64,000 nt of DNA from NCBI GenBank assembly GCA_003024785.1, contig PUQB01000370.1, positions 1-64,000 on the forward strand, written 5' to 3'. The position numbers were made by a program, and so were the translations under genes. The first letter of the stretch is position 1. Each line of letters begins with the position of its first letter. Source of the stretch: Selaginella tamariscina. Its lineage: Eukaryota > Streptophyta > Lycopodiopsida > Selaginellales > Selaginellaceae. The notes beneath the pieces are model-generated. The model ran no database searches. It was not told the DNA's origin and saw only the letters and a program-made list of their open reading frames with translations. Positions 22,072 through 33,553 of the stretch are shown here, one piece after another.

Positions 22072-22750
22072 TGGTCATTGGGGACTCCGCAGGCCAGATG
22101 TGGTGCTTCTTAGGAAGCCTCAGTGGTCGTTAGGACGCTATGGAGAGCGTCCAACTCCAGGGGTCCGAACCGGCAAGCCGGCCTTACCTCGAAAGTACTG
22201 GAAGGTGTTGGATGGCCTCTACCCAAACGCCACGAGGGTCCATGTATAGGGTAGGGGAGTTCTACTATGGTGGTTTGGCAGAGAGTGTTGCTTAGCCTAG
22301 GAGTGGGACAAGCGGGGAATCCTCGCTTGTAAGGTGAATAGAAGGAGTATGGATATATTTATAATGCCTATCTAAGTACAAACTATCTCCAACAGAGGAG
22401 CAAGATACAAGATGCAGACTTGACTCCCAAAAAGACCTCGACCCACTACCAGCCTTCCTGCTTATATAGTGGGTTACCTAGCGCTAGACCCTAGGTACAT
22501 GTGGCACCTTCCTATTGGTCTGCTGCCATGTGATAGAGTCTTGTCTGTCTCATTTATGCGCCTCTCTCACGCGTGTTGTCTTATGTACCCTGGTTAGTTG
22601 GTCCAGACGATCGGATCTACACTTGGTTGCGCTGCCGCCTAACATTTGTCGCCATCAGTTCATACCTGCGATACCTTCCTTGTTCGGCGTTCGTCCCGTC
22701 GCTTGTCCGTGTCGGCTAGCCATTTGACAGTGTCTGACCACTATCAACCA
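22072..22750 (-). repeat. LTR of element C (3' LTR in element orientation)
   Basis: 679 bases, pair of 45518-46184. It includes the minus-strand TATA segment near 22465-22475 and the CTATCAACCA terminus. Confidence 0.85.
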
Positions 22751-24090
22751 GATGCCCGGACTTATTTTGTTGGCACGTCCTCGGGCCATGTGCTCTAGAC
22801 ACCACCCCTTGGAGCTCCCGGTACATGGCGATTTGTTCTCCGTTGCAGCTAGCGTGGTTTTTAGCGTGGTGATGGTCGCCTCCCGTAGCACGATCACCCT
22901 TCGGAGCTTTGCCTCGGACCCTGCCTGTTGCTCCCGAACTTGCTTGAGTTGACCCTCCAGGTCCTGAGTCCGTTCTTGTGAGTATTGCAGCTCTTGTTCC
23001 CTTGCCATGAGGAGTTGAGCTTGTTGGCGGGCGTGCTCCCTCAGTTTTGTGGCGGTGATTCGTGGTGTGTCCGGTTCCCTAGTTGAGCTGTGCTCCTGTC
23101 CTGTGCTTGATAGCCCTGTATCACTCATCTCTGGCTTCCTGAGTAGGAGTCCCGGTTGGCTGGCCGTAGGTGTGGTTAATGGCCTTTGCGAGTTGAGCCC
23201 TTGTTCGCACTCCCTCTGACCGCCATCAGTTCTGCTTGTGCTTCTGCGAGCTTCCCCACACCTTCGCTCTAACAGGGATTTTCGTTCATGTATCTGTTGT
23301 TCCTTTTTTGCTATGACCTGGTTGCGGGTGTGCTGGTCGTCATCGAGTAGCCCTAGGAGGGTTTTGCACTCACTGTATAGCCTCCAGAATTCCGCTCTCC
23401 TCTCGCTCAGCGTTCCCAGGCGTCCTTTGTTCTTTTTATTGTTAACATACACAGTTGGCCCCCTTGACTCAGTAGCTCCTTAGCCTTTTGGGTAACCTCC
23501 TGGGCTTCCTGCCATTGTTCCGTGAGTTCTGTCACTATGTCATCGTGTTCTTTCGCCACCGTTGGGAGGTTGAGGTTGTCATATACCACCATGGCTTCCT
23601 TTAGCTGGTCAAAGGCCTCCGCGAGCTCAGTATAGGCCGTGGAGGTCCATCATCCGTCGGCCTGGAAATGTTGGTAGTTACTCTTGCACTCGTCCTCGGA
23701 CTTGTCTTCCTCTCCTCCCTAGCTGGGTCCGATTGATTGCTTAGTTGTTTTTGCCGGGGATTCCGGTGGTAGCAAGGATCCTACAGCCAGGGGAATCGCG
23801 TGTATGGGTTCTGACGTCCTATACCCTGATGATTCTTGGTCCGGGAAGGGGCTACCTTCCGCCCGTTCCTCATTTGATGCATGTTCCTCTGTTGACGCTT
23901 GTTCCTCTGTTGACGCCTGTTCCTCTATTGACACTTGTTCCTCTATTGACACATGTTCCTCTGTTGACCCTGAGGGTTCTGGCTGTTCCCTAAAGCCATG
24001 ATGTCCTTCTCTTCTCTGTTCTTCATCCCTCATTTGGAGTGGTGGTGGTGCTCTAACTGTCGTCCGGCCGAATGAGCCTGTGGTCATAAT
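22750..24090 (-). CDS. coiled-coil ORF of element C (decayed)
   Basis: Minus-strand frames 24087-23719, 23592-23407 and 23452-22655 give parts of one protein related to the better frame in element B (29054-28404). It has acidic tandem repeats near 23980-23870 (E-E-H-A-S / E-E-Q-V-S-I units), then T-V-A-K-E-H-D-D-I-V-T-E-L-T, then long charged helices with heptad-like Leu/Ala spacing, and an A-K-L-R-R-V-I-x-L-R-E-A-T-I-T-T-L-K segment near the end. A frameshift near 23450 separates the parts. Function unknown; it sits downstream of gag-protease where pol would be. Confidence 0.5.
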
Positions 24091-25027
24091 AGCAATATGG
24101 CCGGCCGTGGGGAGCTTTGCTCAGTACCGGTCCAAACTTCGTGAATTCCACTAGTTAGAGCCGGAACTAGGTATTGCTTAAGGCAGTCAGCCCAATTTAC
24201 TGCGACTCCTTCCCAGGCCCTACAAAGACCGTTCACCAACCGCCTGGTGATTCGACTCCCTGTTCTTCCCGTAAGCATGAAGGCCACTAGTGTTATGAAC
24301 TCGGCTGCTTCCTCCTTTGCTTGTATGCCTCGTAGTCCATGTGTTCTTGTGGTGGCGGGCTATTGAACCTCCATGTCCAAGCATTCCCTAGGGCGAGGCG
24401 TCCCCTGGTAGTCAAAAGATTATCGCTAATTCGTCGAACATAATGCGGAAGACTGCGCTCCCATCCGTGCAGAACTGTATTCCCCTACACCTGGTTTGAC
24501 TAGCTACTAGTTAGTTGATTGGAGAAATTGTTTGGCCTTCTCGGTGAATCCTGGGTTTTCCACTTCTCCCCACGGAAGGTCGAAGAATTCGTCCAACCGC
24601 AGCTATCTCCTGACTCGCCGAACGTTGGGTCGCCCGATTAATTCCTTGAACCTGGAGTGCATGGGCGACACCAGTTCCGCTGATTGTTCCTGGCCCTCGA
24701 TGAACACATGAATCTCTTTGATTAACACCAGCCAATTCCTCTCGGTCCACCTCGTGGTCATGGTAGTGGAAGTGTGGCACTGTACACCTCCTTCCCGAGT
24801 ATAGGTGTTGTGGTAGTCCTTGTGACATCCTCCGAGGTGACTGGCGCGTCTATCCCTGCGCCTAGATACACAATGATGGCACCGCCCAACCATCATTGTC
24901 TTCGTAGTACGTGCCTCACGCATGCGGTCCAACCTCGTGAACCATGTGATCCTGTGAACTAGCCACATGTGCGTTTGGAGATTCTGCTTCCAACTGCTCC
25001 ATCTTCCCTATTGTGTTACCTTGTGGC

Positions 25028-26045
25028 TATCACGACCCAATACAGGATACAGGATTCTGGATACAGGATACGGGTTACAGGATATGCCTACAGGATTTCC
25101 TACAGGATATGCCACAGGATATGCCTAGAGGATAAGGGACATGTGGACTCGTCTTAGCCTCTACATGCATGCAACCACTTTTAGATGCATGCAACCACTT
25201 TTAGCACTCATGCCTAGATTAACTCTTGGAGTTGTGAGCATAAAAGCTCCGACCTAATTATTGTACAATCAGTTACTATCAACACCAGTCATTCTACGAT
25301 CATTCTTGTTTGTCTTATTCTTGTCTTGCTCCTTGCTTTCTGTTCTCTCCTTGTCTCGCTCCTGGATCCTGTCCTACTCCTGTCTTGCTCTTGGATCCTG
25401 TCTTGCTCCTGTCTTGCTCCTGTCTCGCTGTTGGATCCTGTCTTGCTCTTGGATCCTGTCTTGCTCCTGTCTTGCTCCTGGATCCTGTCCTGTTCCTGTC
25501 TTGCTCCTGGATATTGTCATGTTCCTGTCTCGCTGTTGGATCCTGTCCTGCTCCTGTCTTGCTCTTGAATCCTGTCCTGCTCCTATCTTGCTCCCGAATC
25601 CTGTCCTACTCCTGACTCCTGAGTTCCTTGCTCCCTGTCCTGCTATCCTGCTCCAGTTCCTATCTTGTTCCTTGTCCTGCTATCCTACTCTAGTTCCTAT
25701 CTTGCTCCTTGACTTGCTATCCTGCTCCAGTTCCTATCTTGCTCCTTGACCTGCTATCTTGCTCTAGTTCCTATCCTGCTCCTTGTCTTGCTATCCTGCT
25801 CCAGTTCCTATTGTGCTCCTTGTCTTAATATCTTGCTCCAGTTCCTATCTTGCTCCTGCTCCTGCTATCCTGCTCCAGTTCCTATCTTGTTCCTTGTCCT
25901 GCTATCCTGTTCCTAGTTCCTGTCCTACTCCTTGTCCTGCTATCCTGTTCCTAGTTCCTGTCCTACTCCTTGTCCTGCTCCTGAGTCAAGCCTCCTTGTT
26001 CTCAGAATCCTACTATCTTCCTTGTTCCTGGATCGTGGCTTGACA
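25028..26045 (+). repeat. 5' LTR of chromovirus E
   Basis: 1018 bases. The first 120 are GGATAC/AGGATAT repeats, followed by an AGCATAAAAGCTCC segment. About 650 bases of CT-rich minisatellite (variants of CTTGCTCCTGTC and GCTATCCTGCTCCAGTTCCTAT) make up the rest. Long open frames through the tail on the plus strand are a by-product of this repeat. Confidence 0.9.
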
Positions 26046-26140
26046 GTTTAATAGTAACTCCTTTCATAGCTTTCCAATTTTCAGCTACTTTTTTTCCTTG
26101 ATTCTTCTTCTTCGTTTTCCTCCTTTTTTCTTTTATAGAT

Positions 26141-26655
26141 CATGGCCGATTTTGAGTAATTTCAACGCGAGCACCAAATATTGCTTCATGAGCTGGCCAC
26201 TTTGCGCCAAGTGGTCACAGACCTGCAAGGTTCCACCAACGCGGCGCATGCAGTTGCTAATGCATCCTCCAAGGCTGCTGCGCAGGCTCTCTCTCAAGCA
26301 TTCGTGGTTTTCTCTCCATCGAACACTTCTTCGGAGCCGAAGATCAGCATGTTGGAAAAGTTCAATGGCAATCGTGTCGATTTTCAAAGGTTCCTGAATC
26401 AGATCAGGCTTTTGATCCGTATGCAACCACGTCGCTACTCAACTGATGCACAAAAGGTTGGCCTTTTGGCATCCCTACTAGTTGGATCTCCACGGGCTTG
26501 GGTTGCCCCTTTGCTGGAGCGTGACGATCCATTGATGGAAGACTTTGAAGGTTTCGTGGCTGCCTTTGAAGGTTTCGTGGCTGCCTTTGAAGCTTGCTTT
26601 GGAGATCCCGATAAGTACCGTTCCGCATGCACGAAGTTATGAAAGCTCACACAAG
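26141..26655 (+). pseudogene. gag of chromovirus E, 5' part
   Basis: Starts M-A-D-F-E followed by a TAA where the frame otherwise continues (a CAA-to-TAA change would explain it), then reads on through P-K-I-S-M-L-E-K-F-N-G-N-R and W-V-A-P-L-L-E, typical of chromovirus gag. A 24-base direct duplication (GAAGGTTTCGTGGCTGCCTTT) occurs at 26548-26595. The frame is cut by element A at 26656 and resumes after 38418. Confidence 0.75.
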
Positions 26656-26870
26656 GATCTTGTTACGACCCGTATAATGAATAAAAGAATATTCCCTAGA
26701 AAGGTATAAGCTAGAATATTCCTAAAGAGCTATACCTAGATCTAAGAGAATTAAGGGCACACTAATATTGGAAGCCTTTTTGGAGAGCAACATGTGGAGA
26801 CTAGAGACAGCTTGGGGGAGGTCGGGTGGTTTTGTGAGGGTCTTTAGTTTGTATGTAGTGGTTCCTAACA

Positions 26871-26999
26871 ATTGTTATCAGAGCCTAATATGGGAAGCCT
26901 TCTGGAGAGCAGCAAGAGACAGCTCGGGGGAGGTCGGGTGGTTTTTGTGAGGGTCTCTAGTTTGTATGTAGTGGTTCCTAACAATTGGTATCGAAGCAA
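26871..26999 (+). repeat. duplicated LTR end and primer-binding site of element A
   Basis: The 5' LTR ends at 26870 and is followed by ATTGTTATCAGAGCC, close to the initiator-Met-tRNA primer site TGGTATCAGAGC. The LTR's last ~95 bases then recur (about 26890-26983, ending GGTTCCTAACA), followed by a second site-like ATTGGTATCGAAGCA. Confidence 0.7.
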
Positions 27000-27007
27000 G
27001 GTTCGAG

Positions 27008-27561
27008 ATGAGTGCTTGGTGGAAAGGAGAGGATAATACCACATGTGTGGAGATGCTGGACACTAAAAGGCAAATTGTCCAAGGAAGGGTTTTATTGGTG
27101 GCAAGGACAAGTAGATGCCTAAAAAGCTTCAAGAGATGGAGCGTGGAGAGGAGCGCAAAGGAGACTTCTCTAAACCACAAGGTAAATTTCTATTTTGTTC
27201 TTACTCAACAAGTAAACTGCATGGCACGGGAGGAGCCACACACACATGCTATTGTAGTGGAGGGATGACTTGGTAAGCATCCAGTGCGAGTCCTTGTGGA
27301 TAGCATGAGTAGCGATAACTTTGTGTCAACAAAGTTAGTGGAGTAGTGCAACTTGCCCACAAAGACTGTGCCTCAATATGAATTTGAGGGCTCAGCTATC
27401 ACATAGAGCTATAGTGCTTGTGTGGAGGAGTTACAACTATAGGTTGGCAAAACCCAACTGGTGGAGCTGCACGAAGACTGTGCCTCAATACGAGATTGAG
27501 GGCTCAGTTGTCACACAGAGCTATAATAGTGCTTGTGTGGAGGAGTTACAATTGTAGGTTG
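27008..27561 (+). pseudogene. gag/protease remnant of element A
   Basis: An open stretch from 27008 ends at 27268. Just after, V-R-V-L-V-D-S-M-S-S-D-N-F-V resembles a retropepsin active-site region with the usual Asp-Ser(Thr)-Gly Gly replaced by Met. Later stops (27344, 27400 onward) break the frame before element B begins. Confidence 0.5.
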
Positions 27562-28403
27562 ACAAATGGTCGTCGGGGACTCCACAGGCCAGATGTGGTG
27601 CTGCTCAGGAAGCTGCAGTGGTCGCCAGGATGCTGTTGAGGGTGTCCAACTCCGGGGTTCTGCCGGTACGCCAACCTTACCTCAGGAGTAATGGGAAGTA
27701 TTGGGTTGCCCTCTACCCGGACACCGCGAGGGTCTGTGTACAGGTGAGAGGGGAGTTCTACTGAGATGACTGGGCAAAGAGGATTGTGGGACCCAGGAGT
27801 CGGCAAGCGGGGAACGCCCGTTGGTGGGGAGAATAGAAGGAAATGGGTATATATTGCTTGCCTGAGTACAACTATCTCCGACAGTGGAGTAATCTATAAG
27901 ACGCAGACTTGACTCCCAAAAGACCCTGACCCACTACCAGCCTTCCGGCTTATATAGTGGGTACCTACCACTAGTCCCTAGCTATAGGTGGTGCTCTCTC
28001 ACTGGTTTGCCGCCTGGTGATAGAGTCCTGCCTGTCACATTTATGCGCCTCCCCGTGCTGTCCTTCATACCCTGGGTAGTTGGTCTGGACGATCGGATCT
28101 TCGCCCGCTTACGCCGCCGCTTGACACCGGTTGCCATCAGTCCGTACCTGAAGTACCTCCCTTATTCGGTGTTTCGTCCAGCCGCTTGTCTGCACCGGTG
28201 GTGACTTGCTGGATGGCCGCGATGACGGGCCACCGTCAACCAGATGCCCAGGCTTATTCGTTGGCACGTCCTGGGCCATGTGCCCTAGTTATCTGCTCTT
28301 TGGAGCCCGGTACATGGCGATCTCGCTCTCTGTTGCCGCTAGCGTGGTTTTTAATGTGGTGATGGTCGCCTCTCGAAGCGCGATCACCCTTCGGAGCTTT
28401 GCC

Positions 28404-29054
28404 TCAAACCCTGTCTGTTGCTCCCGGGCCTGCTGGAGCTGATCCTCCAAGTCCTGCATCCTTTTCCGGGAGCATTGTAATTCTTGTTCCTTTGCCGCGA
28501 GGAGTTGGGCCTATAGTTGGCTGTGTACCTCTAGCTCCCTGATGGTTCGGGCCTAGTCCTGTCTCGGGCTGGCTGGCATGGGGGCGCTCACTTCTGGCTT
28601 CCTGAGGGGTGGTACTTTGGATGGCTGTAGGGGTGGTACTGGTTTTGGAGAGTTGCATCTTTGTCAGTAATTCCCTTCTGACCGACGTTAGTTCTACTTG
28701 TGCCTCAGCGAGCTCCCTACACCTTCGTTCTAACCGAGCTTTGCATTCCTGTATCTGTCGTTCCCTTCCGGCTATGACCCGGCTGCGGGCGTGCTGGTCA
28801 TCGTTGAGTAGCCCTAGGAGAGTTTCGCACTCACTGTACAACCACTGAAAGTCCGCTCTCCTTTCGCTCCAGCTTTCCCAGGCGTCCTTCGTTCTCTTCA
28901 TTGTCATCATACATAGTCGGCCTCCTTCACTCAGTAGCTCCTTAGCCCTTTGGGCAACTTCCCGGGCTTCCTGCCACCGCTCCGTGAGTTCTATCACTAT
29001 GTCGTCGTGTTCCCTTGCCACTGTTGGGAGGTCGAGGCCGTCATATATCGCCAT
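28404..29054 (-). CDS. coiled-coil ORF of element B
   Basis: Uninterrupted 216 codons on the minus strand. The N-terminal half is strongly helical with charged heptad-like repeats (E-L-T-E-R-W-Q-E-A-R-E-V, R-A-D-F-Q-W-L-Y-S-E-C-E-T-L-L, E-R-Q-I-Q-E-C-K-A-R-L-E-R); the C-terminal half is Thr/Pro/Gly-rich and disordered-looking. A related segment with A-K-L-R-R-V-I-A-L-R-E-A continues at 28410-28310 in another frame. The same ORF order in element C suggests a family gene rather than chance. Function unknown. Confidence 0.55.
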   Translation of the reverse strand: MAIYDGLDLPTVAREHDDIVIELTERWQEAREVAQRAKELLSEGGRLCMMTMKRTKDAWESWSERRADFQWLYSECETLLGLLNDDQHARSRVIAGRERQIQECKARLERRCRELAEAQVELTSVRRELLTKMQLSKTSTTPTAIQSTTPQEARSERPHASQPETGLGPNHQGARGTQPTIGPTPRGKGTRITMLPEKDAGLGGSAPAGPGATDRV

Positions 29055-30447
29055 GGCTTCGTCTAGCTGGTCGAAGACCCCTGCGAGCCTGGTATAGACC
29101 GTGGAGGTCCATCGTTGGCCTGGAAGTGTTGATAGTTACTCTCGTATTCATCCTCGGGCTCGTCCTTCTTCCCACGGAAGGTCAAAGAATTCATCCAATC
29201 GTAATTGCTTCTTGACTCGCCAAACGTCGGGTTGCCCGATTAATTCCTTGAACTTGGAGTACTTGGGCGATACTAGCTCCGCTGCTCGTTCTTGGCCCTT
29301 GATGCGCACTCGAATTTCTCTGATCACCACTGGCCGATTTTTCTCTGTCCACCCCGTGGTCATGGTAATGGAGGTGTGGCATTGTGCACCTCCTTTCTGA
29401 GTGTAGGTGCCGTGACAATCCTTGTGGCGTCCTTCGAGGTGTCGCGCATCTATCCCTGCACCTAGTTACGCAATGATGGCGCCGCCTGACCATCATTGCC
29501 TTCGTAGTGTGTGTCTCACGCCTGTGGTCCAGCCTTGTGGACCATGTGGTCCTGTGAGCTAGCCACACGGGCGTTTGGAGATCCTGCTTTCGTCTCCTCC
29601 GTCCTCCCTATCTCTTCACCCCATGGTTCGCTGGTTCTGCCCCAGGATTCCTCAATCTGTGCTCCATCAGGGTGAACAACGCTGCTACTATCGGTCGTTC
29701 GTCGTGGTACTTGTACGTTAACGTAGACTATGGTGGTTTTGCTGCCGCCTGGGGAGACCCATTTTGGCTCTAACTACACAGTCTTACCTATTGATCCCTT
29801 CCTAGCGCTTCTTCCCCCCACTGGCCCTGCATGTCCCCTATCTAGGTTTCCAAGTCCTACTTCCACCCGGCCGTGTCTACACTGGAGCTTCTCCCCCCCC
29901 ACTTCCCAGGCCGATCTCCGATTGGCCCAGGTAATGGATATCTCTCCTTGGGACCACTGAAAAAGGGCTGTCGATCCCTATCGCTACCAGCTCTGGAGTG
30001 GCTTCGCTTGGTTGGGGTGACTGTCTGGCTTGTTTATGTCCACATAGGCCCTCTGGACTTGTCTTGGTGGTGGTGAACCAACGTTCCGGTGCCGGATAGT
30101 CTTGGGCTTTGGTTGCTGCTGCGATCCCTAGCTCCTTTACGTTGGCCTGCCTCTGATGCGAGGCCTCCTGTCTGGCGCAACCCAATCCTGGGAGCCGGCC
30201 TGCGGAGGTCGCTGTTACGCCCTTGCTCCATCCCAGCACCCGCCGGGCTTCTGATACTCTATCGCCCCGAATCTCCGTGCGGGGACCTGGGTTTCGTCTG
30301 TGGTTATGGACCTTATCGCCCTTCTGGTGCGGAACCGTATTTGTTGGTGCTCCCAATCGTGTTGTACCTTTGCACCCCTGAGCTAGGGTCGACCAAGGAG
30401 TAGGTCGAATCCCCCCTGGCGTGCATATCCAGGATCACAATGTTGAT

Positions 30448-30760
30448 TCAAAATTTGACCATTTGGATCTCGACCTCAACTGCCCTCAGAATGCCTTTGG
30501 GTGCCACCTCGGCCTGATTGGCCATGCGTACATGAAATGGGGTGGGTTCTGGAGTTGGCATACGTAATTTCCTGTGGAGCTCTGCTGACATGACATTGAT
30601 GGCTGAACCCCCATTTATAATCACTTTGTTGATGGTGTGACCCGCCATGCGAACCGGGATAGTCGGTACGTCGTTCACGTAGTCCACTGTGGTTGCAGTG
30701 CTTCTTGGTGGGTTCTTGCTGCTGGTCGTACCCGATTCTCCCATCGTGCGGTGGGAACCA
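30448..30760 (-). CDS. retropepsin-like protease of element B
   Basis: Minus-strand V-P-T-I-P-V-R-M-A-G-H-T-I-N-K-V-I-I-N-G-G-S-A-I-N-V-M region. The active-site motif of plant gypsy elements of this kind is D-G-G-S; here Asp is Asn (I-N-G-G-S), while element C keeps I-D-G-G-S. About 50 codons later the frame is lost, where a G-R-P-W-L linker can be found in another frame. Confidence 0.6.
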
Positions 30761-31776
30761 GCGGCGTTTCCTGTTCTGACCCCTTTTGGGCCTCCCCCCC
30801 TACGAGTGCGTAGTTTCGCCTTCTCCTTAGTTTTCTTAGCAATTCCTAGCCTCGGTTGGGCTCCACAGGTTCCGAGACTGTCAATTCTTGCATTTGCTTC
30901 CTTACCCACTGCTTTAAAACCGGAGTACTTATTGCCTGTCTTCTCCTTTCGCGCCTTCGCGCTCCCCTGGTTCTCCGCCTTTGGGTTTCCCTTGTTTCAT
31001 TGCTAAGGGCGCCTGTGGTACTATGTCTGTCCTGACGTCCTGTTCTGGTAATACCCTCGTTACTTGGTTTACTTGTGGTGTGGAGTTTGGAATTGGGTTG
31101 GCGGGGATCTGCCCGTTACTCGTCTTGGCGACGCCGGCTGCTTGCGCTTCTAGCATTGGTTTGATCAATGACACCCATGAACATCGGTAGAGCGGGTGTG
31201 GGCCTCCGCACAGTGCGCACAACACCTCCTTGCGTTTCGGTCGTCTCTCTCTGTCGCCATACCTGGGTCGGTACGGTGGCTGTTCTCAGGAGTGGGACCT
31301 GCGATTTCAGTCTCCTGAACGGGACCTCCTACGGGGTTGGTTGTCTCCCTCCGTCCTGCGGCCATAACTCCTTCGGCCATTTGGGCCCTCTTCAATTCCT
31401 CATTCTACTGCCAGTGTGGCTACCTGTGGAAACCGCCGATCTGGTCCCTCGGCCACCCCTGTGGCTTTTGGTACATGTGCTTCCAGCATGGGTTTGAGCA
31501 TTGCGATCCAGGGGCATCGATACAATGGATGGTGTTCGCTGCACAGCGTGCATACCAACTCTCGGTGTTCCGACCGTCTATCTCTGTCGTCGTGCTTGGG
31601 TCGGTTTTGTTGTCGTTCCCAGGAACGCAACCTCTGGTCGCAGTCTCCTGATCGTGATTTGCGACAGAGTTGGCCCTTACTACGGCTCCCATATTGTCGG
31701 TCCCCTAGGTGATCCGCCTCCTGTCGCTTAACGGCCCAGGCGCCAGCCTGGGGTGGCGTGCTGCTTAGGAGCTTGG

Positions 31777-33553
31777 TTAGCTGGTAACAGTTGTCTGTGT
31801 TGTGGGATCTTTGCAATACTTGTCCCTGCGCGCTGTGTATCCTAACTGAGCAAGGATCGCCGCCAAGTCTTCCTGCTTTGTGACTACTCTATAGGTCCCC
31901 CTTCGTTGGGACTGCGCGTGCTCCCTGGTCCCCTCCTGTCTTCCCCTCCAGGTCGGGTTAGGGACATCCGAGAGGTCATCCTTGTCTGTGGTGGTGCCGT
32001 TGGTCCCTTCTGCGTCCGGTTTGTCCTGCGCCTTCCTTTCTTGGCATCTTTCAGCTTCCCGCTTTTCGGCCTTCCTGGCGTATCGGAGCAACTTGTCGAA
32101 CGTTTGATCGTCGTCCAAGCCGATCCACTTGCAAATCTTCGGCCGCAGTCCCTTTCAGTACCACATTTTCTTGGTCAGGTCAACTGGGCGCCCAGCATAC
32201 GGACCGTGTATTCGTCAATCGACTCTCTTGCTTTCTGTTTCAAGCTCGTTAGCTTGTGGATCACCTCCTCTTCACTCTTTTCTTCATGGAAGGTATCCAG
32301 AAACGCCCTTCGTGCGGTCTCCCAACGGGCTCCTTCGTTCGCCTTGTGGAATCGCATCCACCAGGCGTGTGCCTTCTTGTCCAGAGTGCAGACAAAGGCA
32401 CTCATCTTCTTGTGATTGTCGCTCACACTCCGAAGTTCGCACACTTGTTCGAACTTGTGGACGTGTTGGTCTGTGTCTTCCCCCTTTGCTCCACGGAATG
32501 CAGGTAAGGGCACGGTTATGGTGCTCTCTTGCATTCGAGTGAGCGCTTGGGCTAATAAGGTGATCGGGTCGGTTCCCATGGCATCCCGTTGTGCCTGAGA
32601 ATTGTTCCGATCCGGACCCTCCGCTTTGGACGTGGTGTAGTTCACGCCCTAGTATTTTGCGGGCACCTTTCTCCTTCCTCGCGGCCCTGCCCTCCCTGTT
32701 GAGGGTGGGTGACGAGGACGGGCTCCCCCCGGCTGTCCCTCGGAGGCCCCCGCCACGAGACCATCCTGACGGCTGGTGGCACAGCTTACCTTGGTTGGAC
32801 GATTTTCCCTCCTCCAGCGAGTAGTTTTGTATGACCGTGCACGGATTTCCCTTGCGACGTCTAGACGATCGTGATCGATGGGGAGATTCCTCCTCGCCCC
32901 GAGATGGTATCCCCCCGTTTGGTAATGGTTGCGGCTCTACCGTGTGCCTGGCAGATTTCCCTCGTAGGGCTGGTGCAATACTAGTCGCTCGGGCGAATCT
33001 CTCTTGCCCCTGGACGAATTCCTCTCGTCCCTTCTCCAAGGTAGCCACCGTGCGGCCCCTCTTTTTGGTGCCTCCTCCCAGTCCGTTAGCTCGTCGACGT
33101 CCAGTCGCCTCCGCACAGGCGGTCGCCCCAGGTGTACCCCGGCCTTCCGAAGCCTTGGGTTCCCATCTTGGTAGCCACCCTGACTTGTTGCGTCGTCCGA
33201 TTGGCTGAACTCCTAGTGCGGAGGTTGCCTTGTTGGCAATCGATGACCCTCCCTACGGGGGCTTCCCGGATGAGGCTCTTCCTCCCCTCTTTCCGGGCAG
33301 ACACGGGCCCCCGCATCACCCTGATGGGTGACGATGACCCTGGGTTTCCTATCTTACCTCCATCGTGGCGCTGGTCACACTGGGCTTCTGGCTCACGTCC
33401 TCCTTCGCTATTCGTGTTGCTTTCTCCCCCTTGAGATTCTTGTCTTCGTTGCATGTCTGCCCTCTCCTGGGGTTGTCCTGGCCGAGGTTTCCTCCTTCGG
33501 AGGTACTCGTCAAACACTGGTTCTGCTCGTTGGTATGGGAGCTCTTCTTTCAC
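31777..33553 (-). CDS. gag of element B (frameshifted)
   Basis: Minus-strand frames 33553-33086, 33048-32284, 32645-32175 and 32118-31777 overlap to form gag. The core retrotransposon-gag domain lies at 32570-32175: Q-H-V-H-K-F-E-Q-V-C, K-K-A-H-A-W-W-M-R-F-H, F-L-D-T-F-H-E-E and V-I-H-K-L-T-S-L-K-Q. Zinc-knuckle-like segments follow further along. Frameshifts near 32500 and 32170 break it. Confidence 0.65.

Noticed and set aside
25261-26043. Long plus-strand open frames rich in Leu, Ser, Cys and Pro (and again at 40778-41608)
   Set aside because: They lie within the CT-rich minisatellite of the chromovirus LTR; absence of stops is a by-product of the repeat.
28243-30450. Hidden reverse transcriptase in element B
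   Set aside because: Neither strand shows Y/F-x-D-D, the D-Y-R-x-L-N block or the F-G-L-x-N-A-P block that are easily seen in elements A and D.
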